A stretch of DNA of 64,000 nt from Deferrisoma camini S3R1 (GTDB lineage: Bacteria; Desulfobacterota; Deferrisomatia; Deferrisomatales; Deferrisomataceae), in NCBI RefSeq assembly GCF_000526155.1, contig NZ_JAFN01000001.1:2257014-2321013 (forward strand), in the 5' to 3' direction. A model generated the notes under the pieces. That model was given only the letters and a program-made list of their open reading frames with translations, made no database searches and was not told the origin of the DNA. The translations under genes were made by a program, and so were the position numbers. Shown here in pieces: positions 1 to 7,927 of this stretch; within the stretch, counting starts at the first letter, position 1; each line of letters opens with the position of its first letter.

Positions 1-1053
1 ACGGCGGGGGTGGGGTCCAAGGCGTTCACCTATGCCGCGGCCGCGGCCGACTACGACAACGACGGGTACTTGGACCTGTACCTGGCCAACTACGGCGTGG
101 GCGCCAAGAACCAGCTGTTTCACAACAACGGGGACGGAACGTTCACCGAGGTCACCGACCAGGCGGGCGTGGGCGACCGGTCGTGGTCGTGGATGGCGGT
201 GTGGGCCGACGTGAACGGGGACGGGTGGCAGGACCTGTACGTGGTGAACGGCCGGTACCCGGCTGGCGAGCCGAACCGGCTGTACCTGAACAACCGGGAC
301 GGCACGTTCCGGGAGGTGAGCCGGGAGGCCGGCGTGGCGGACGCCAACTGGGGCCTGGGCGCGGCCTTTGCCGACGTGGACTCGGACGGCGACCTGGACC
401 TGTTCGTGTCCAACTATGTCGGACCCAACGCCCTGTACCTGAACGACGGCACCGGTCGGTTCACCGAGGTGGGGGCCCAAGCCGGTCTGGCCGACGAGGG
501 GTGGGGCAAGGGCCCTGCTTTCGGAGACATCGATCACGACGGCGACCTGGACCTGTACGAGGGCGACTGCAAGGTGGCGAACCAGCTCTACCGCAACAAC
601 GGGGACGGTACCTTCACGAACATCGCGGACCGCAACCCGGACGTGCGGTGCGAGACCGTGCGGACCAAGGGCACGATGTTCGCCGACGTGGACTCGGACG
701 GGGACCTGGACCTGTACGTGGTGAACTGGGGCGTGGAGAACCGGCTGTTGCGCAACACGCTCGACGACGGCAACTGGCTCAAGGTGCGGCTCGTGGGCAC
801 CCTGTCGAACCGCATGGCCGTGGGCTCCCGGGTGTGGGTGCGCCGGGAAGGCAAGTTGGTGGGCATGGCCGAGCTCCCCACGGCCTCCGGATTTTGCGCC
901 CAACCCCCCCAGGAGCTCCTCTTCGGGGTCCAGGCCGGCAGCACCTACACCGTAGAGGTGCGGTTCCCGAGCGGGGCCCGCAAGGTCCTCACTGGGATCA
1001 CTCCCGGCCGGGTGCTCACCATCGAGGAGCCGCGTGAGCTCGCTTCCCGCTGA
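1..1053 (+). CDS. FG-GAP/VCBS repeat protein with ASPIC/UnbV C-terminus (5' partial)
   Basis: The frame is open to the first base of the window, so the N-terminus and any signal peptide are missing. Tandem repeats of roughly 40-50 residues carry the calcium-site signature DxDxDGxxDL (DYDNDGYLDL, DVNGDGWQDL, DVDSDGDLDL twice, DIDHDGDLDL). Such repeats fold as blades of an integrin-alpha-like beta-propeller. The last ~75 residues (from NRMAVGSRVWV to RFPSGARKVLTGI) match the ASPIC/UnbV module that usually closes these proteins. Family members are extracellular, and no precise function is established. The gene overlaps the next one by 20 bases, and a strong hairpin with a T-run follows its stop. 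The family call is firm; the role is unknown. Confidence 0.85.
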   Translation, partial: TAGVGSKAFTYAAAAADYDNDGYLDLYLANYGVGAKNQLFHNNGDGTFTEVTDQAGVGDRSWSWMAVWADVNGDGWQDLYVVNGRYPAGEPNRLYLNNRDGTFREVSREAGVADANWGLGAAFADVDSDGDLDLFVSNYVGPNALYLNDGTGRFTEVGAQAGLADEGWGKGPAFGDIDHDGDLDLYEGDCKVANQLYRNNGDGTFTNIADRNPDVRCETVRTKGTMFADVDSDGDLDLYVVNWGVENRLLRNTLDDGNWLKVRLVGTLSNRMAVGSRVWVRREGKLVGMAELPTASGFCAQPPQELLFGVQAGSTYTVEVRFPSGARKVLTGITPGRVLTIEEPRELASR

Positions 1054-3460
1054 GCGGGTGCCTCGAGCGGAACCAAGCAGGGCTGCCCAGGGGCAGCCCT
1101 TTTGTTCGTCCGCAGGGGGGCTGGCGCTTCTGGCCCTGTCGGCCGGGGTGCTGGCCTATGAGCTCCTCCTGCTGCGGCTGTTCTCGGTGCTCATGTGGTA
1201 CCACTTCGCCAGCCTCACCATCGGGGTCGCGCTTCTGGGGCTGTCGGCCGGAGCGGTCTGGGTGGGCCTGGTGCGGCGCCCAGGCCCGGCGCTGGTTCGA
1301 TGGGGCGCCGCCGGGTTCGGCGTGGGGGTGCTGGGGTTCCTGGCTGGGCTCGTGGCCGTTCACTTCAGCCCCCGCCTCGCGGCCTGGGCCCTGGCGCCGT
1401 TCCACCAACCGTTCTTCCAACCGTTCGCGCGCACCCTGGCCGCGCTTCCCGACTCCGGCATCGGGTGGAGGGTGGCCGCCCTGGCCGGGGCCGCGGGGCT
1501 TCCGTTTTTGGGGGCCGGCGTGGCACTGGCCGCGGCGCTCTCGGCAGGGAGGGGCCGGATCCACCGCACCTATGCCTGGATCCTGGGCGGTTCCGGGATC
1601 GGGGCCGCGGCCGTTCCGGCGGCCCTCACGGTGTGGAGCGCGCCGGCTGCCTTGGCCGCGGTGGCGTCCCTGGCCTTCGCCGCTGCCGCAGGGCGAAGAC
1701 GCGCCCCGCCCGGTACGATCCTCGTGCTGCTGGCCGGGTGCGCCCTGGCCTGGGGCCTGGACGCCACCGGCGCAGCCGAGCTGCCCCTGGCCCGGGGCCG
1801 GTACGAGCCGGGCCTGCTGGCCGTGCGGTGGAACCCCATGAGCCGGGTGGCCGCTTACCCTTTGGCCCCGGGCGAGGCCGCCCGGCCGTTCGGGCTCTCG
1901 CCGAGGTACCGGGGTCCCCACCCGCAGCAGCTCGGGCTCGTGGTGGACGACTCAGGCTACACCAACCTGTACGAGGGGGGTGCCGCCCGGGCCAACCCGG
2001 ACTACTTCCGCCAGAACCTGGTGGCTTTGGCATGGCACCTGAGACCCGGGGCCCGGACCCTGATCGTGGGGCCGGGCGGGGGCAAGGACGTGTGGGTGGC
2101 CCTGTCGTTCCCCGGGACCCGGGTCCAGGCCGTGGAGATCAACCCCGGGGTCGTCGAGATGGTGGAGGAGGTGTTCGCCGGGTTCACGGGCCGCCCGTAC
2201 TCCGATGCCCGGGTACGCCTCGCGGTGGCCGACGCCCGGGCCTTCACGGCGCGGGACCCGGCCCGGTACGACGTGATCGAGGCCTCGGCCGTGTTCGGCC
2301 GGATGCCGCCGGCAGGCGGCGTGTTCACCTTGTCGGAGGACTTTCTCCACACGCGGGAAGCCTTGGAGGCGTACTGGCGACGCCTGTCGCCCGATGGCAT
2401 CCTGTCCATCACGCTGTTCGCCCACGAGCGCAGGGCCCCCCGGTTGGTGGCGCTCGTTCGCGACCTGTTGGACCGCCAGGGGGTGGCGGCGCCCCAGGCC
2501 CACGTGCGGGTGGTGGGGGACCGGGCCGTGGCCAACGTGCTCGTGAGCCGGAGGCCGTTCACCCCGCAGGAGGACCGATCGCTCCGCGAGCGGGTGAAAG
2601 CTGCCCGATTCCGGATGCTCTACCCGCCGGAGGGGGGAGACAACCTCCTAGCTCGGATCCTGGAAGCCCCGGACCTTTCGTCTACGCTGGACCGATTGCC
2701 CTACGACCTGTCTCCTCCCACGGACGACCGGCCGTTCTTCTACTACACATTGAGGCTCCGGGACTTTCTGCAGCCTGGGTCCCGGGCCGTGGGGTTCGAC
2801 AACCAGGGAGTGCTGCTGCTCCGCTCCGCCTTCCTGGTGCTGGCGCTGCTCACCCTGGTCGGACTGGTGGCGCCGGTGGCGCTGCGCCACGCGCTTCCCC
2901 GGGGGGGCGGGCCGGCGCTCGCCTATGCAGCGGCCATCGGGCTGGGGTACATGCTGGTGGAGATCGGCATTTTGAAGCGGCTCGTCCTGTTCCTGGCCCA
3001 CCCCGTCTACGCCGCCGCCGCCGTGCTGGCCGCGTTCCTGTGCGGCAGCGGTTTGGGAAGCCTGCTGGCCCCTCGGATCGCTCCGAATCCCAGGCGCCTG
3101 ACGGGGGTTCTGCTGGTGGTGGCCGCCGGGGTCTGGGCCTGGGCCCTCCTGGCCCCCGGGTGGTTCCGGCCCGATCACCCCTGGGGCCTGGTCGGTCGGG
3201 CCGCCGTGGCCGTTGCGGCGCTCGCTCCCCTGGCGTTTCTCATGGGCATCCCATTCCCCTCCGGCATGGCCCTCCTCGGGCAGGCGGCTGGGGCCAGCCT
3301 GCCCTGGTGCTGGGCCCTCAACGGCGCCGCAGGGATCCTGGGATCGGTGGGCGCGCTGCTCGTGGCGCTGCACTTCGGATACACCGGCACCCTGGTCGCG
3401 GGCGCGGCGGTGTACGCGAGTGCGGCGATCCTAGTACCGCGGCTGGGTGGGGGCCGGTGA
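1034..3460 (+). CDS. Membrane-fused spermidine-synthase-like methyltransferase
   Basis: 808 residues. The N-terminal ~230 residues form several hydrophobic helices (starting LALLALSAGVLAYELLLLRL). A soluble Rossmann domain with spermidine-synthase features follows at about 280-560: LIVGPGGGKDVWVAL is the nucleotide-binding Gly motif, and VEINPGVVEMVEE carries the acidic residue after strand 2. A second group of helices fills the C-terminus. This is the architecture of 'fused MFS/spermidine synthase' proteins, whose substrate is generally unknown, so polyamine synthesis should not be assumed. GTG 1034 is the furthest start and GTG 1058 is an alternative. An intrinsic-terminator-like hairpin lies within the first 25 codons. 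The stop overlaps the next GTG (GTGA), suggesting translational coupling. A paralogue of the same design lies at 21268-23526. Confidence 0.85.
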   Translation: MSSLPAERVPRAEPSRAAQGQPFCSSAGGLALLALSAGVLAYELLLLRLFSVLMWYHFASLTIGVALLGLSAGAVWVGLVRRPGPALVRWGAAGFGVGVLGFLAGLVAVHFSPRLAAWALAPFHQPFFQPFARTLAALPDSGIGWRVAALAGAAGLPFLGAGVALAAALSAGRGRIHRTYAWILGGSGIGAAAVPAALTVWSAPAALAAVASLAFAAAAGRRRAPPGTILVLLAGCALAWGLDATGAAELPLARGRYEPGLLAVRWNPMSRVAAYPLAPGEAARPFGLSPRYRGPHPQQLGLVVDDSGYTNLYEGGAARANPDYFRQNLVALAWHLRPGARTLIVGPGGGKDVWVALSFPGTRVQAVEINPGVVEMVEEVFAGFTGRPYSDARVRLAVADARAFTARDPARYDVIEASAVFGRMPPAGGVFTLSEDFLHTREALEAYWRRLSPDGILSITLFAHERRAPRLVALVRDLLDRQGVAAPQAHVRVVGDRAVANVLVSRRPFTPQEDRSLRERVKAARFRMLYPPEGGDNLLARILEAPDLSSTLDRLPYDLSPPTDDRPFFYYTLRLRDFLQPGSRAVGFDNQGVLLLRSAFLVLALLTLVGLVAPVALRHALPRGGGPALAYAAAIGLGYMLVEIGILKRLVLFLAHPVYAAAAVLAAFLCGSGLGSLLAPRIAPNPRRLTGVLLVVAAGVWAWALLAPGWFRPDHPWGLVGRAAVAVAALAPLAFLMGIPFPSGMALLGQAAGASLPWCWALNGAAGILGSVGALLVALHFGYTGTLVAGAAVYASAAILVPRLGGGR
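1080..1106 (+). terminator. Intrinsic-terminator-like hairpin inside a 5' coding region
   Basis: Stem GGGCTGCC (1080-1087), loop CAGG, stem GGCAGCCC (1092-1099), then TTTTGTT. It lies 26 bases after the stop of the FG-GAP/UnbV gene but inside the first 25 codons of the next gene. It could end the upstream transcript, act as an attenuator for the methyltransferase-like gene, or be coincidental. Confidence 0.6.
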
Positions 3461-4497
3461 GAGCGGTGATCCTCGGCATCGCCCTCGTGGCGATGGGGTG
3501 CTCCGCCCCAGCCGGCCCGGGAACGGTGGAGGGCACCGTGAAATGGGACGGTCGGGGCGTCGCCACAGCCCTCGTGCAGGCCTACCCGCGGCCCGATCTT
3601 GACCCGACCGTGGAACCGCTGGCCGAGGCGGCCAGCGACGAGGCCGGCCGGTTCCGGCTGGAACTGCCCGCCGGCACGTACTGGATCTGGGCCCGGGCCA
3701 CCGCGGAGCGCGACGGCAGGTCGGTGCGGCTCCGGGGGGAGGCGTCGCCCTCGCCGGTGCGGGTGCAGGCCGGGCACACGGCCCGGGCGGACGTTGTGCT
3801 GACCGATCCCTCGGCCCTGGGGTCCTCGGGCGTCGGCTCGGGGATCCCGGTGGAGGGGATCGTGCGGGGGGCGCCTTTCGCAGAGGTCATGGTGTACGCG
3901 TACCCCGGCCGGCACCGGCGGCCCACCGGCCCCGGGTTTGCCGCGGCCGCGGCCCCGGACACGGCCGGCCGGTATCGGCTCGGCCTTCGGCCGGGAACGT
4001 ACACACTGGCCGCCCGGTGGCGCCGGAGCGGGGAGCCCCACGGCAGCCTGGTGCCGGGGGACAAGGTGGCCGAGACCGTGGTGCAGGTGCCCAGCCGTGG
4101 CACCGTACAGGCCCCGCCTCTGGTGCTGCGCCCACTGGACCCGGGCATTTGGGGCCAAACCCTGCGGGCCTCCCCCAAGGGCGACACCTGGGTGGAGGGC
4201 ACGGTGGTGGACCCCGGCGGCCGACCTGCCGAGGGGCTCTACGTGTTGGCGTTCACGGACCCGAGAATGGTGGGGAAACCCGCAGCCATGGCGCCCCCAA
4301 CCGGTCCATCGGGCGAGTTCCGAATCTATCTGCCGGGCCCCGGCACGTACTGGCTGGGCGCCCGCAGCCGGATCGGCGGCCCGGCCGAGCCAGGGGAACG
4401 GGTGGGGGCGTTCCGGGGAGACGACGGGGCCGGCGTGCGGGTGACCCCGGGCGCCCCGCTGCGCGGGGTTCGCATCGTGGTGGAGGAGATGTGGTGA
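3457..4497 (+). CDS. Secreted/lipoprotein with three carboxypeptidase-regulatory-like modules
   Basis: 346 residues. The start is the GTG overlapping the previous stop. The N-terminus VRAVILGIALVAMGC is a short export signal with a possible but weak lipobox Cys, since the -3 residue is Ala. Three beta-sandwich modules follow, each with the turn G(T)Y(W/T)(I/L)xAR: GTYWIWARAT, GTYTLAARWR and GTYWLGARSR. Each has an upstream GxVxWDGR / GxVxDPGGRPA-type strand, as in the carboxypeptidase regulatory-like (transthyretin-like) fold. The same modules recur in the next two genes and at 12625-13419, so this is a local paralogous family. The product is probably a cell-surface or periplasmic structural protein; no catalytic residues were seen. 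Confidence 0.75.
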   Translation: MRAVILGIALVAMGCSAPAGPGTVEGTVKWDGRGVATALVQAYPRPDLDPTVEPLAEAASDEAGRFRLELPAGTYWIWARATAERDGRSVRLRGEASPSPVRVQAGHTARADVVLTDPSALGSSGVGSGIPVEGIVRGAPFAEVMVYAYPGRHRRPTGPGFAAAAAPDTAGRYRLGLRPGTYTLAARWRRSGEPHGSLVPGDKVAETVVQVPSRGTVQAPPLVLRPLDPGIWGQTLRASPKGDTWVEGTVVDPGGRPAEGLYVLAFTDPRMVGKPAAMAPPTGPSGEFRIYLPGPGTYWLGARSRIGGPAEPGERVGAFRGDDGAGVRVTPGAPLRGVRIVVEEMW

Positions 4498-4529
4498 CGG
4501 GTAGCACGAACGAACCAGGTGGCCCGCCG

Positions 4530-5765
4530 ATGAAAAGCCCCCTCGCGCGAAAATGCGAGTCCCTTTGCCGCTGGGAGGCTGGGAGGCTGGGAGGCTGGGA
4601 GGCGAAGGCCCGTTGTGCAAACCGAGACGCGCCCCCTTCTCCCAGGCGACGCCCCGGAGGCCCCCCTCACCCCGGCCCTCCCTCCCTCGGGGGGAGAGGG
4701 AGGTGCGCCACCGCCGGGACTGCACGGCGATCGGTGGGAACCTTCCTGGCCGCGATCGCGGCCCTGGTTCTCACGGGCTGGGCACCCGGGGTTCTGGCGG
4801 AGCAGGGGATCCGCGGCCGGGTGAGCCTGGGGGGCACCCTGGTGGAGGGCCTGGTGGTGCGGGCCTACGCGTACCGGCCGGGCACCTTCGGCCCGTGGAC
4901 CGGAGAGAAGCCGGTAGGCGAGGCCCGAACCGCGACCGACGGCACCTACCGGATCGGGCTTCCCCCAGGCCGGTACGTGGTGGAGGGATTGGCCAAGGCC
5001 AACGGGAACACGGCCCCCCGGCCCGAGCCCGGAGACCTGTGGTGCCTGTACTCCGGATCCCCCGTGGTGGTGACCGCCGGGGCGTGGACCGCGGTGGGGC
5101 TGAACCTGATCCGGGTGCCCGAGGAACGCCGGAGCCGGTCCGAGCGCAGCCGGATCGAGGGCGTCATCACCTTCGACGGCGAGCCCGTGGAGAAGTGCTA
5201 CCTGTACCTATACACGGACCCGGGAACGGGCTTTCGCGGCCCGGCCCGTCAGACCGTGCCGGTGCGCACCGGCCGGTTCCGGGTGGCGGTGCCGCCGGGC
5301 ACCTATTACCTGGTGGCGCGCAAGCGGGCCCGGGGCGGCTCGTACGGCCCCATCGAGGTCGGCGACCGGTTCAACTTCTACGCCGGCAACCCCGTGCGGG
5401 TGGGCGCCGGTGAGGTGGTGCGGCTGGAGATCCCGATGGTGGAGCGCCTGAGCCAGCTCGAGGAGGACCCAGATGCCTACCACGGGCTCCCCGTCATGGT
5501 CACGGGCCAGGACGGCCAACCGCTGGCCGGATACCACGTGCTGGCCTACCCCGTGCCGACCCGCTCGGGCCCGCCCATGGCCGTGAGCTCGCCCACCGGG
5601 CCCGACGGCCGCACGTTCGTCCCGATCCCGCCGGGCACGGCCGCGTACCTGCGGGCCCGGAAGAGCCTGGGAGGCCCCCTGGCCGAAGGGGAGGCCTTCG
5701 GCGACGCCGACGTGGCCGAGGGGAAGACCGGTCCCGTGCCGATCCGGGTGGGGGCGGCGCGATGA
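4530..5765 (+). CDS. Secreted carboxypeptidase-regulatory-like protein with repeat-invaded N-terminus
   Basis: 411 residues from ATG 4530. An alternative GTG at 4734 gives a short signal (VGTFLAAIAALVL...GVLA) but leaves out the preceding Arg-Arg that looks like its n-region. The ~65 residues between ATG 4530 and that hydrophobic core are translated short-period DNA repeats (4571-4602 and 4660-4715). The true start is therefore uncertain, or repeats have been inserted into the signal-peptide region. The mature part has three modules: GRYVVEGLAKANG, GTYYLVARKR (followed by GPIEVGDRFNFYAGNPVRV), and AAYLRARKS (followed by GPLAEGEAFGDA). The fold is as in the preceding gene. The product is probably exported; the function is unknown. 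Confidence 0.7.
   Translation: MKSPLARKCESLCRWEAGRLGGWEAKARCANRDAPPSPRRRPGGPPHPGPPSLGGRGRCATAGTARRSVGTFLAAIAALVLTGWAPGVLAEQGIRGRVSLGGTLVEGLVVRAYAYRPGTFGPWTGEKPVGEARTATDGTYRIGLPPGRYVVEGLAKANGNTAPRPEPGDLWCLYSGSPVVVTAGAWTAVGLNLIRVPEERRSRSERSRIEGVITFDGEPVEKCYLYLYTDPGTGFRGPARQTVPVRTGRFRVAVPPGTYYLVARKRARGGSYGPIEVGDRFNFYAGNPVRVGAGEVVRLEIPMVERLSQLEEDPDAYHGLPVMVTGQDGQPLAGYHVLAYPVPTRSGPPMAVSSPTGPDGRTFVPIPPGTAAYLRARKSLGGPLAEGEAFGDADVAEGKTGPVPIRVGAAR
4571..4602. repeat. Four tandem copies of CTGGGAGG
   Basis: An exact 8-bp unit is repeated four times inside the predicted 5' end of the reading frame. The same unit and its variants (CTAGGAGG, CTGGGCGG) recur near 6795-6870, 9872-9917, 11521-11551, 12487-12620 and 58190-58590. 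A second low-complexity element at about 4660-4715 (CCCCTCACCCCGGCCCTCC... then GGGGGGAGAGGGAGG) follows and can fold as a C-rich/G-rich hairpin. Confidence 0.85.
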
Positions 5766-6799
5766 GAGGGTGGGCCGTGCTCCTCGTGGGGGCAATCCTT
5801 TCCGCCTGCGCCCCCCGGGCCGCCGTGCGGGGCCGGGTGATGCACGACAGCAGCCCGCTGGCCGGGGCTCGGGTACGGCTCGAGCCGACGAACGGGGGCG
5901 CGGGGGCCGAGGTTCGCACCGGACCGGACGGCCGGTTCGAGGTGCCCCACCTTCCGCCGGGCCCGTACCGGGTGGAGGCCCGGGGGCCGGGCCCCTTGGC
6001 GGCGATCCCCGGACAAAACCCGGTGTACCTGCCGCCGGGCCAACCGGTTTGGATCGGGCTCCAGGCTGTGCCTGCAGAGTCCCCGACGTTTGCTCCCCTG
6101 GCCGATGCCGAACCCGGGTTCGGGTCGATCGTGGGCAGGGTTCTCCACCGGGGCCGGCCCGTGGAAGGGGCGGTCGTCAGCCTGTATGCGGACGAAAGCC
6201 GGGGCCTGAGGGGACCGGGCATCCAGGACTCGTTTCCCACCGGTCCCGACGGCGGGTATGTGATCGAGGGGGTCTTGGCGGGCCGGTACTGGGTGGTGGC
6301 CCGCAAGCGGCTCCACGAGGGCGGCATGGGGCCGGTGCGCAAGGGCGACCTTTACGGAATCGCCCCGGCCAACCCCGTTCCGATCCGGGACGGCCAGGAG
6401 ACCCGGCTCGACATCCACCTGGTGCAGAAGGAACAGGACACGGCCCCCGACGCCGGCAGCATGGAGCTCACCGGCACCGGTGTCCGGGGCCGGGTGGTGG
6501 ACCCCCAGGGCCGGCCCGTGGCCGGGGTGTACGTGTTCGCCTATCGGAACCGGACCATCGGCCACGGCATGCCCGACTTCCGCACCCTTCCCACCGGCCC
6601 GGACGGCCGGTTCGAGCTGCCCCTGGGCGAGGGCGGTCTGTTCTACCTGGGCGGCCGTGAGAACTCCGGCGGCTCCCCCCGGCCCGGAGAGTGGTTCGGG
6701 TTCTACGAGGGCTCCCCGGACCACGGCCTGGTGGTGCCCCGGGGCCGGGTGCTGGAGGGGGTGGAGATCGTGGTGAAGAGGGTGTTGGATGACGGCTAG
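5762..6799 (+). CDS. Lipoprotein with carboxypeptidase-regulatory-like modules
   Basis: 345 residues. The start overlaps the previous stop (ATGA). MRGWAVLLVGAILSAC is a good type II signal with lipobox LSAC, so it is probably lipid-anchored. Three modules are visible. The first, near residue 30-95, has GPYRVEARGPGP. The second, near 110-215, has GRYWVVARKRLHEGG with GPVRKGDLYG and NPVPI. The third, near 235-340, has LFYLGGRENSGGSPRPGEWFGFYEGSP. The conserved surface loop GxxGPxxxGDxxxxYxGxPV is shared with the preceding gene and 12625-13419. The end overlaps the next gene by 11 bases. The product is probably a surface structural protein; no enzyme motif was seen. Confidence 0.75.
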   Translation: MRGWAVLLVGAILSACAPRAAVRGRVMHDSSPLAGARVRLEPTNGGAGAEVRTGPDGRFEVPHLPPGPYRVEARGPGPLAAIPGQNPVYLPPGQPVWIGLQAVPAESPTFAPLADAEPGFGSIVGRVLHRGRPVEGAVVSLYADESRGLRGPGIQDSFPTGPDGGYVIEGVLAGRYWVVARKRLHEGGMGPVRKGDLYGIAPANPVPIRDGQETRLDIHLVQKEQDTAPDAGSMELTGTGVRGRVVDPQGRPVAGVYVFAYRNRTIGHGMPDFRTLPTGPDGRFELPLGEGGLFYLGGRENSGGSPRPGEWFGFYEGSPDHGLVVPRGRVLEGVEIVVKRVLDDG

Positions 6800-7835
6800 G
6801 AGGCTAGGAAGCTGGGAGGCTGGGAGGCGGGAAGGCGGGAAGGCGAAGACGCTAGGATGCTGGGCGGCTGGGCAGCGGAAACCCCGTCACCCGTCACCCG
6901 TCACTCGTCACGGCCTTTCTGTCACTCGTCACCCGTCACGGCCTTTCGGTCACTCGTCACCCGTCATCCCCCTAGTCCTCCTCTTCCTCCTCCTGGCCGG
7001 ATGCCGGACGCCGGGGCCTGGTGTGCCCCCCACCGACCTCCACGCCATGCCCACCGAGTCGATCACGGGCCGCACCGAGTGGAGCGGCGAGGTGGTGCTC
7101 GACCGGATCGTGGTGGTGCGCTCGGGCGGGGAGTTGGTGATCGCGCCCGGCACCCGGGTGCGGTTCCGGCGGGTCGACTGGGACGGGGACGGCATCGGCG
7201 ACGCCGAGATCACGGTGGAGGGCCGGCTCACCGCGCGGGGCACGGCGGAGCGGCCCATCGATCTGGCCTCGGCCGAGCCCGAGCCCCGCCCCGGGGACTG
7301 GAAGTACCTGATGGTCAACTTCGCGTCGGGCGCGGAGCTGGAGTTCGTGCGGGTTCGGTACGCCTTCAGCGGCATCCAGGTCCACTACAGCCCTGCCACG
7401 ATCCGGAGGTGCGAGTTCGCCGACAACGTGGACGGTGTGCGGTTCTCCACGGCCGACCTCACCCTGGAAGGGTCGTGGATCCACCACAACACCCACGGGA
7501 TCCGGTTCGAGGAGCGGGGTCACCCGGCCCGGGTGGAGGGCAACGAGATCTCGGACAACGAGGTGGGCATCTTCGCGGTGACCCGATGCGGCGGCGGCAC
7601 CGTGTTCCGCTCCAACAACCTGCGTGCCAACCGGGTGCCGGTGAAGCTCGGCTGGGAGCAGGAGCGGGGCCTCCGGTTCCCCGGAAACTACTGGGGCGGG
7701 CTCTCGGCCGACCAGGTGGTGGAGGCCTCGCTGGACGGGCGGGAACGCCGAGGGGGCAGGGGCGTCGACGTGCGACCGGTCCTGCCCGGGCCCGTTCCGG
7801 TGCCCTGGCCGTTCCCGGGCCGGCCGCCGGAGTGA
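6789..7835 (+). CDS. Parallel beta-helix lipoprotein with repeat-derived N-terminal extension
   Basis: 348 residues from ATG 6789, which overlaps the preceding stop. The first ~58 residues are translated CTGGGAGG- and GTCACCC-type repeats. The hydrophobic core IPLVLLFLLLAGC is an ideal lipobox (LAGC) but has no ATG, GTG or TTG in frame immediately before it. The mature part begins with a polymer-like strand (VIAPGTRVRFRRVDWDGDGIGDAEITVEG) and continues with right-handed beta-helix rungs (NFASGAELEFVRVRYAFSG, IQVHYSPATIRRCEFADN, GVRFSTADLTLEGSWIHHN, GIRFEE..., VGIFAVTRC). It resembles NosD/pectate-lyase-like PbH1 proteins. The fold is shared with 18376-19812. The function is unknown; it is likely exported. 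Confidence 0.7.
   Translation: MTARRLGSWEAGRREGGKAKTLGCWAAGQRKPRHPSPVTRHGLSVTRHPSRPFGHSSPVIPLVLLFLLLAGCRTPGPGVPPTDLHAMPTESITGRTEWSGEVVLDRIVVVRSGGELVIAPGTRVRFRRVDWDGDGIGDAEITVEGRLTARGTAERPIDLASAEPEPRPGDWKYLMVNFASGAELEFVRVRYAFSGIQVHYSPATIRRCEFADNVDGVRFSTADLTLEGSWIHHNTHGIRFEERGHPARVEGNEISDNEVGIFAVTRCGGGTVFRSNNLRANRVPVKLGWEQERGLRFPGNYWGGLSADQVVEASLDGRERRGGRGVDVRPVLPGPVPVPWPFPGRPPE
6795..6968 (+). repeat. Composite CTGGGAGG / GTCACCC short-period repeat tract
   Basis: The first half (to about 6870) consists of CTAGGAGG/CTGGGAGG/CGGGAAGG variants. The second half (6883-6968) consists of the 7-bp unit GTCACCC or GTCACTC with the spacer GGCCTTTC occurring twice. The tract begins at the stop codon of one lipoprotein gene and ends directly before the lipoprotein signal core of the next. 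Confidence 0.85.
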
Positions 7836-7849
7836 TACCAAGTTGCGTT

Positions 7850-7892
7850 CAAACCAAGATCCATCCGGGGGGCCGGGGCAAGGGGCCTGGTT
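7850..7892 (-). repeat. Dispersed repeat, copy 1 (CAGGCCCCTTGCCCC ... GCAACTTG)
   Basis: Read on the minus strand, this begins CCAGGCCCCTTGCCCC and ends GAACGCAACTTGG. It matches the inverted copy at 9543-9598 and weaker copies at about 58466-58513 and 58651-58700. Copies 1 and 2 face each other around the IS4 element, so the IS has entered an older inverted-repeat structure. Confidence 0.6.
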
Positions 7893-7927
7893 CCGGCCGT
7901 GCGTGAGTGCAGCATCCGACTTACGCC

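Noticed and set aside
1195-4497. 1100-residue frame spanning two genes
   Set aside because: Its first 750 codons are a shadow of the methyltransferase-like gene. Only the part from GTG 3457 is real.
4571-4602. Reading the CTGGGAGG tract as a conserved protein repeat (WEAGRLGG)
   Set aside because: The same DNA occurs in non-coding gaps and in other frames, so the peptide is a by-product of the DNA repeat.
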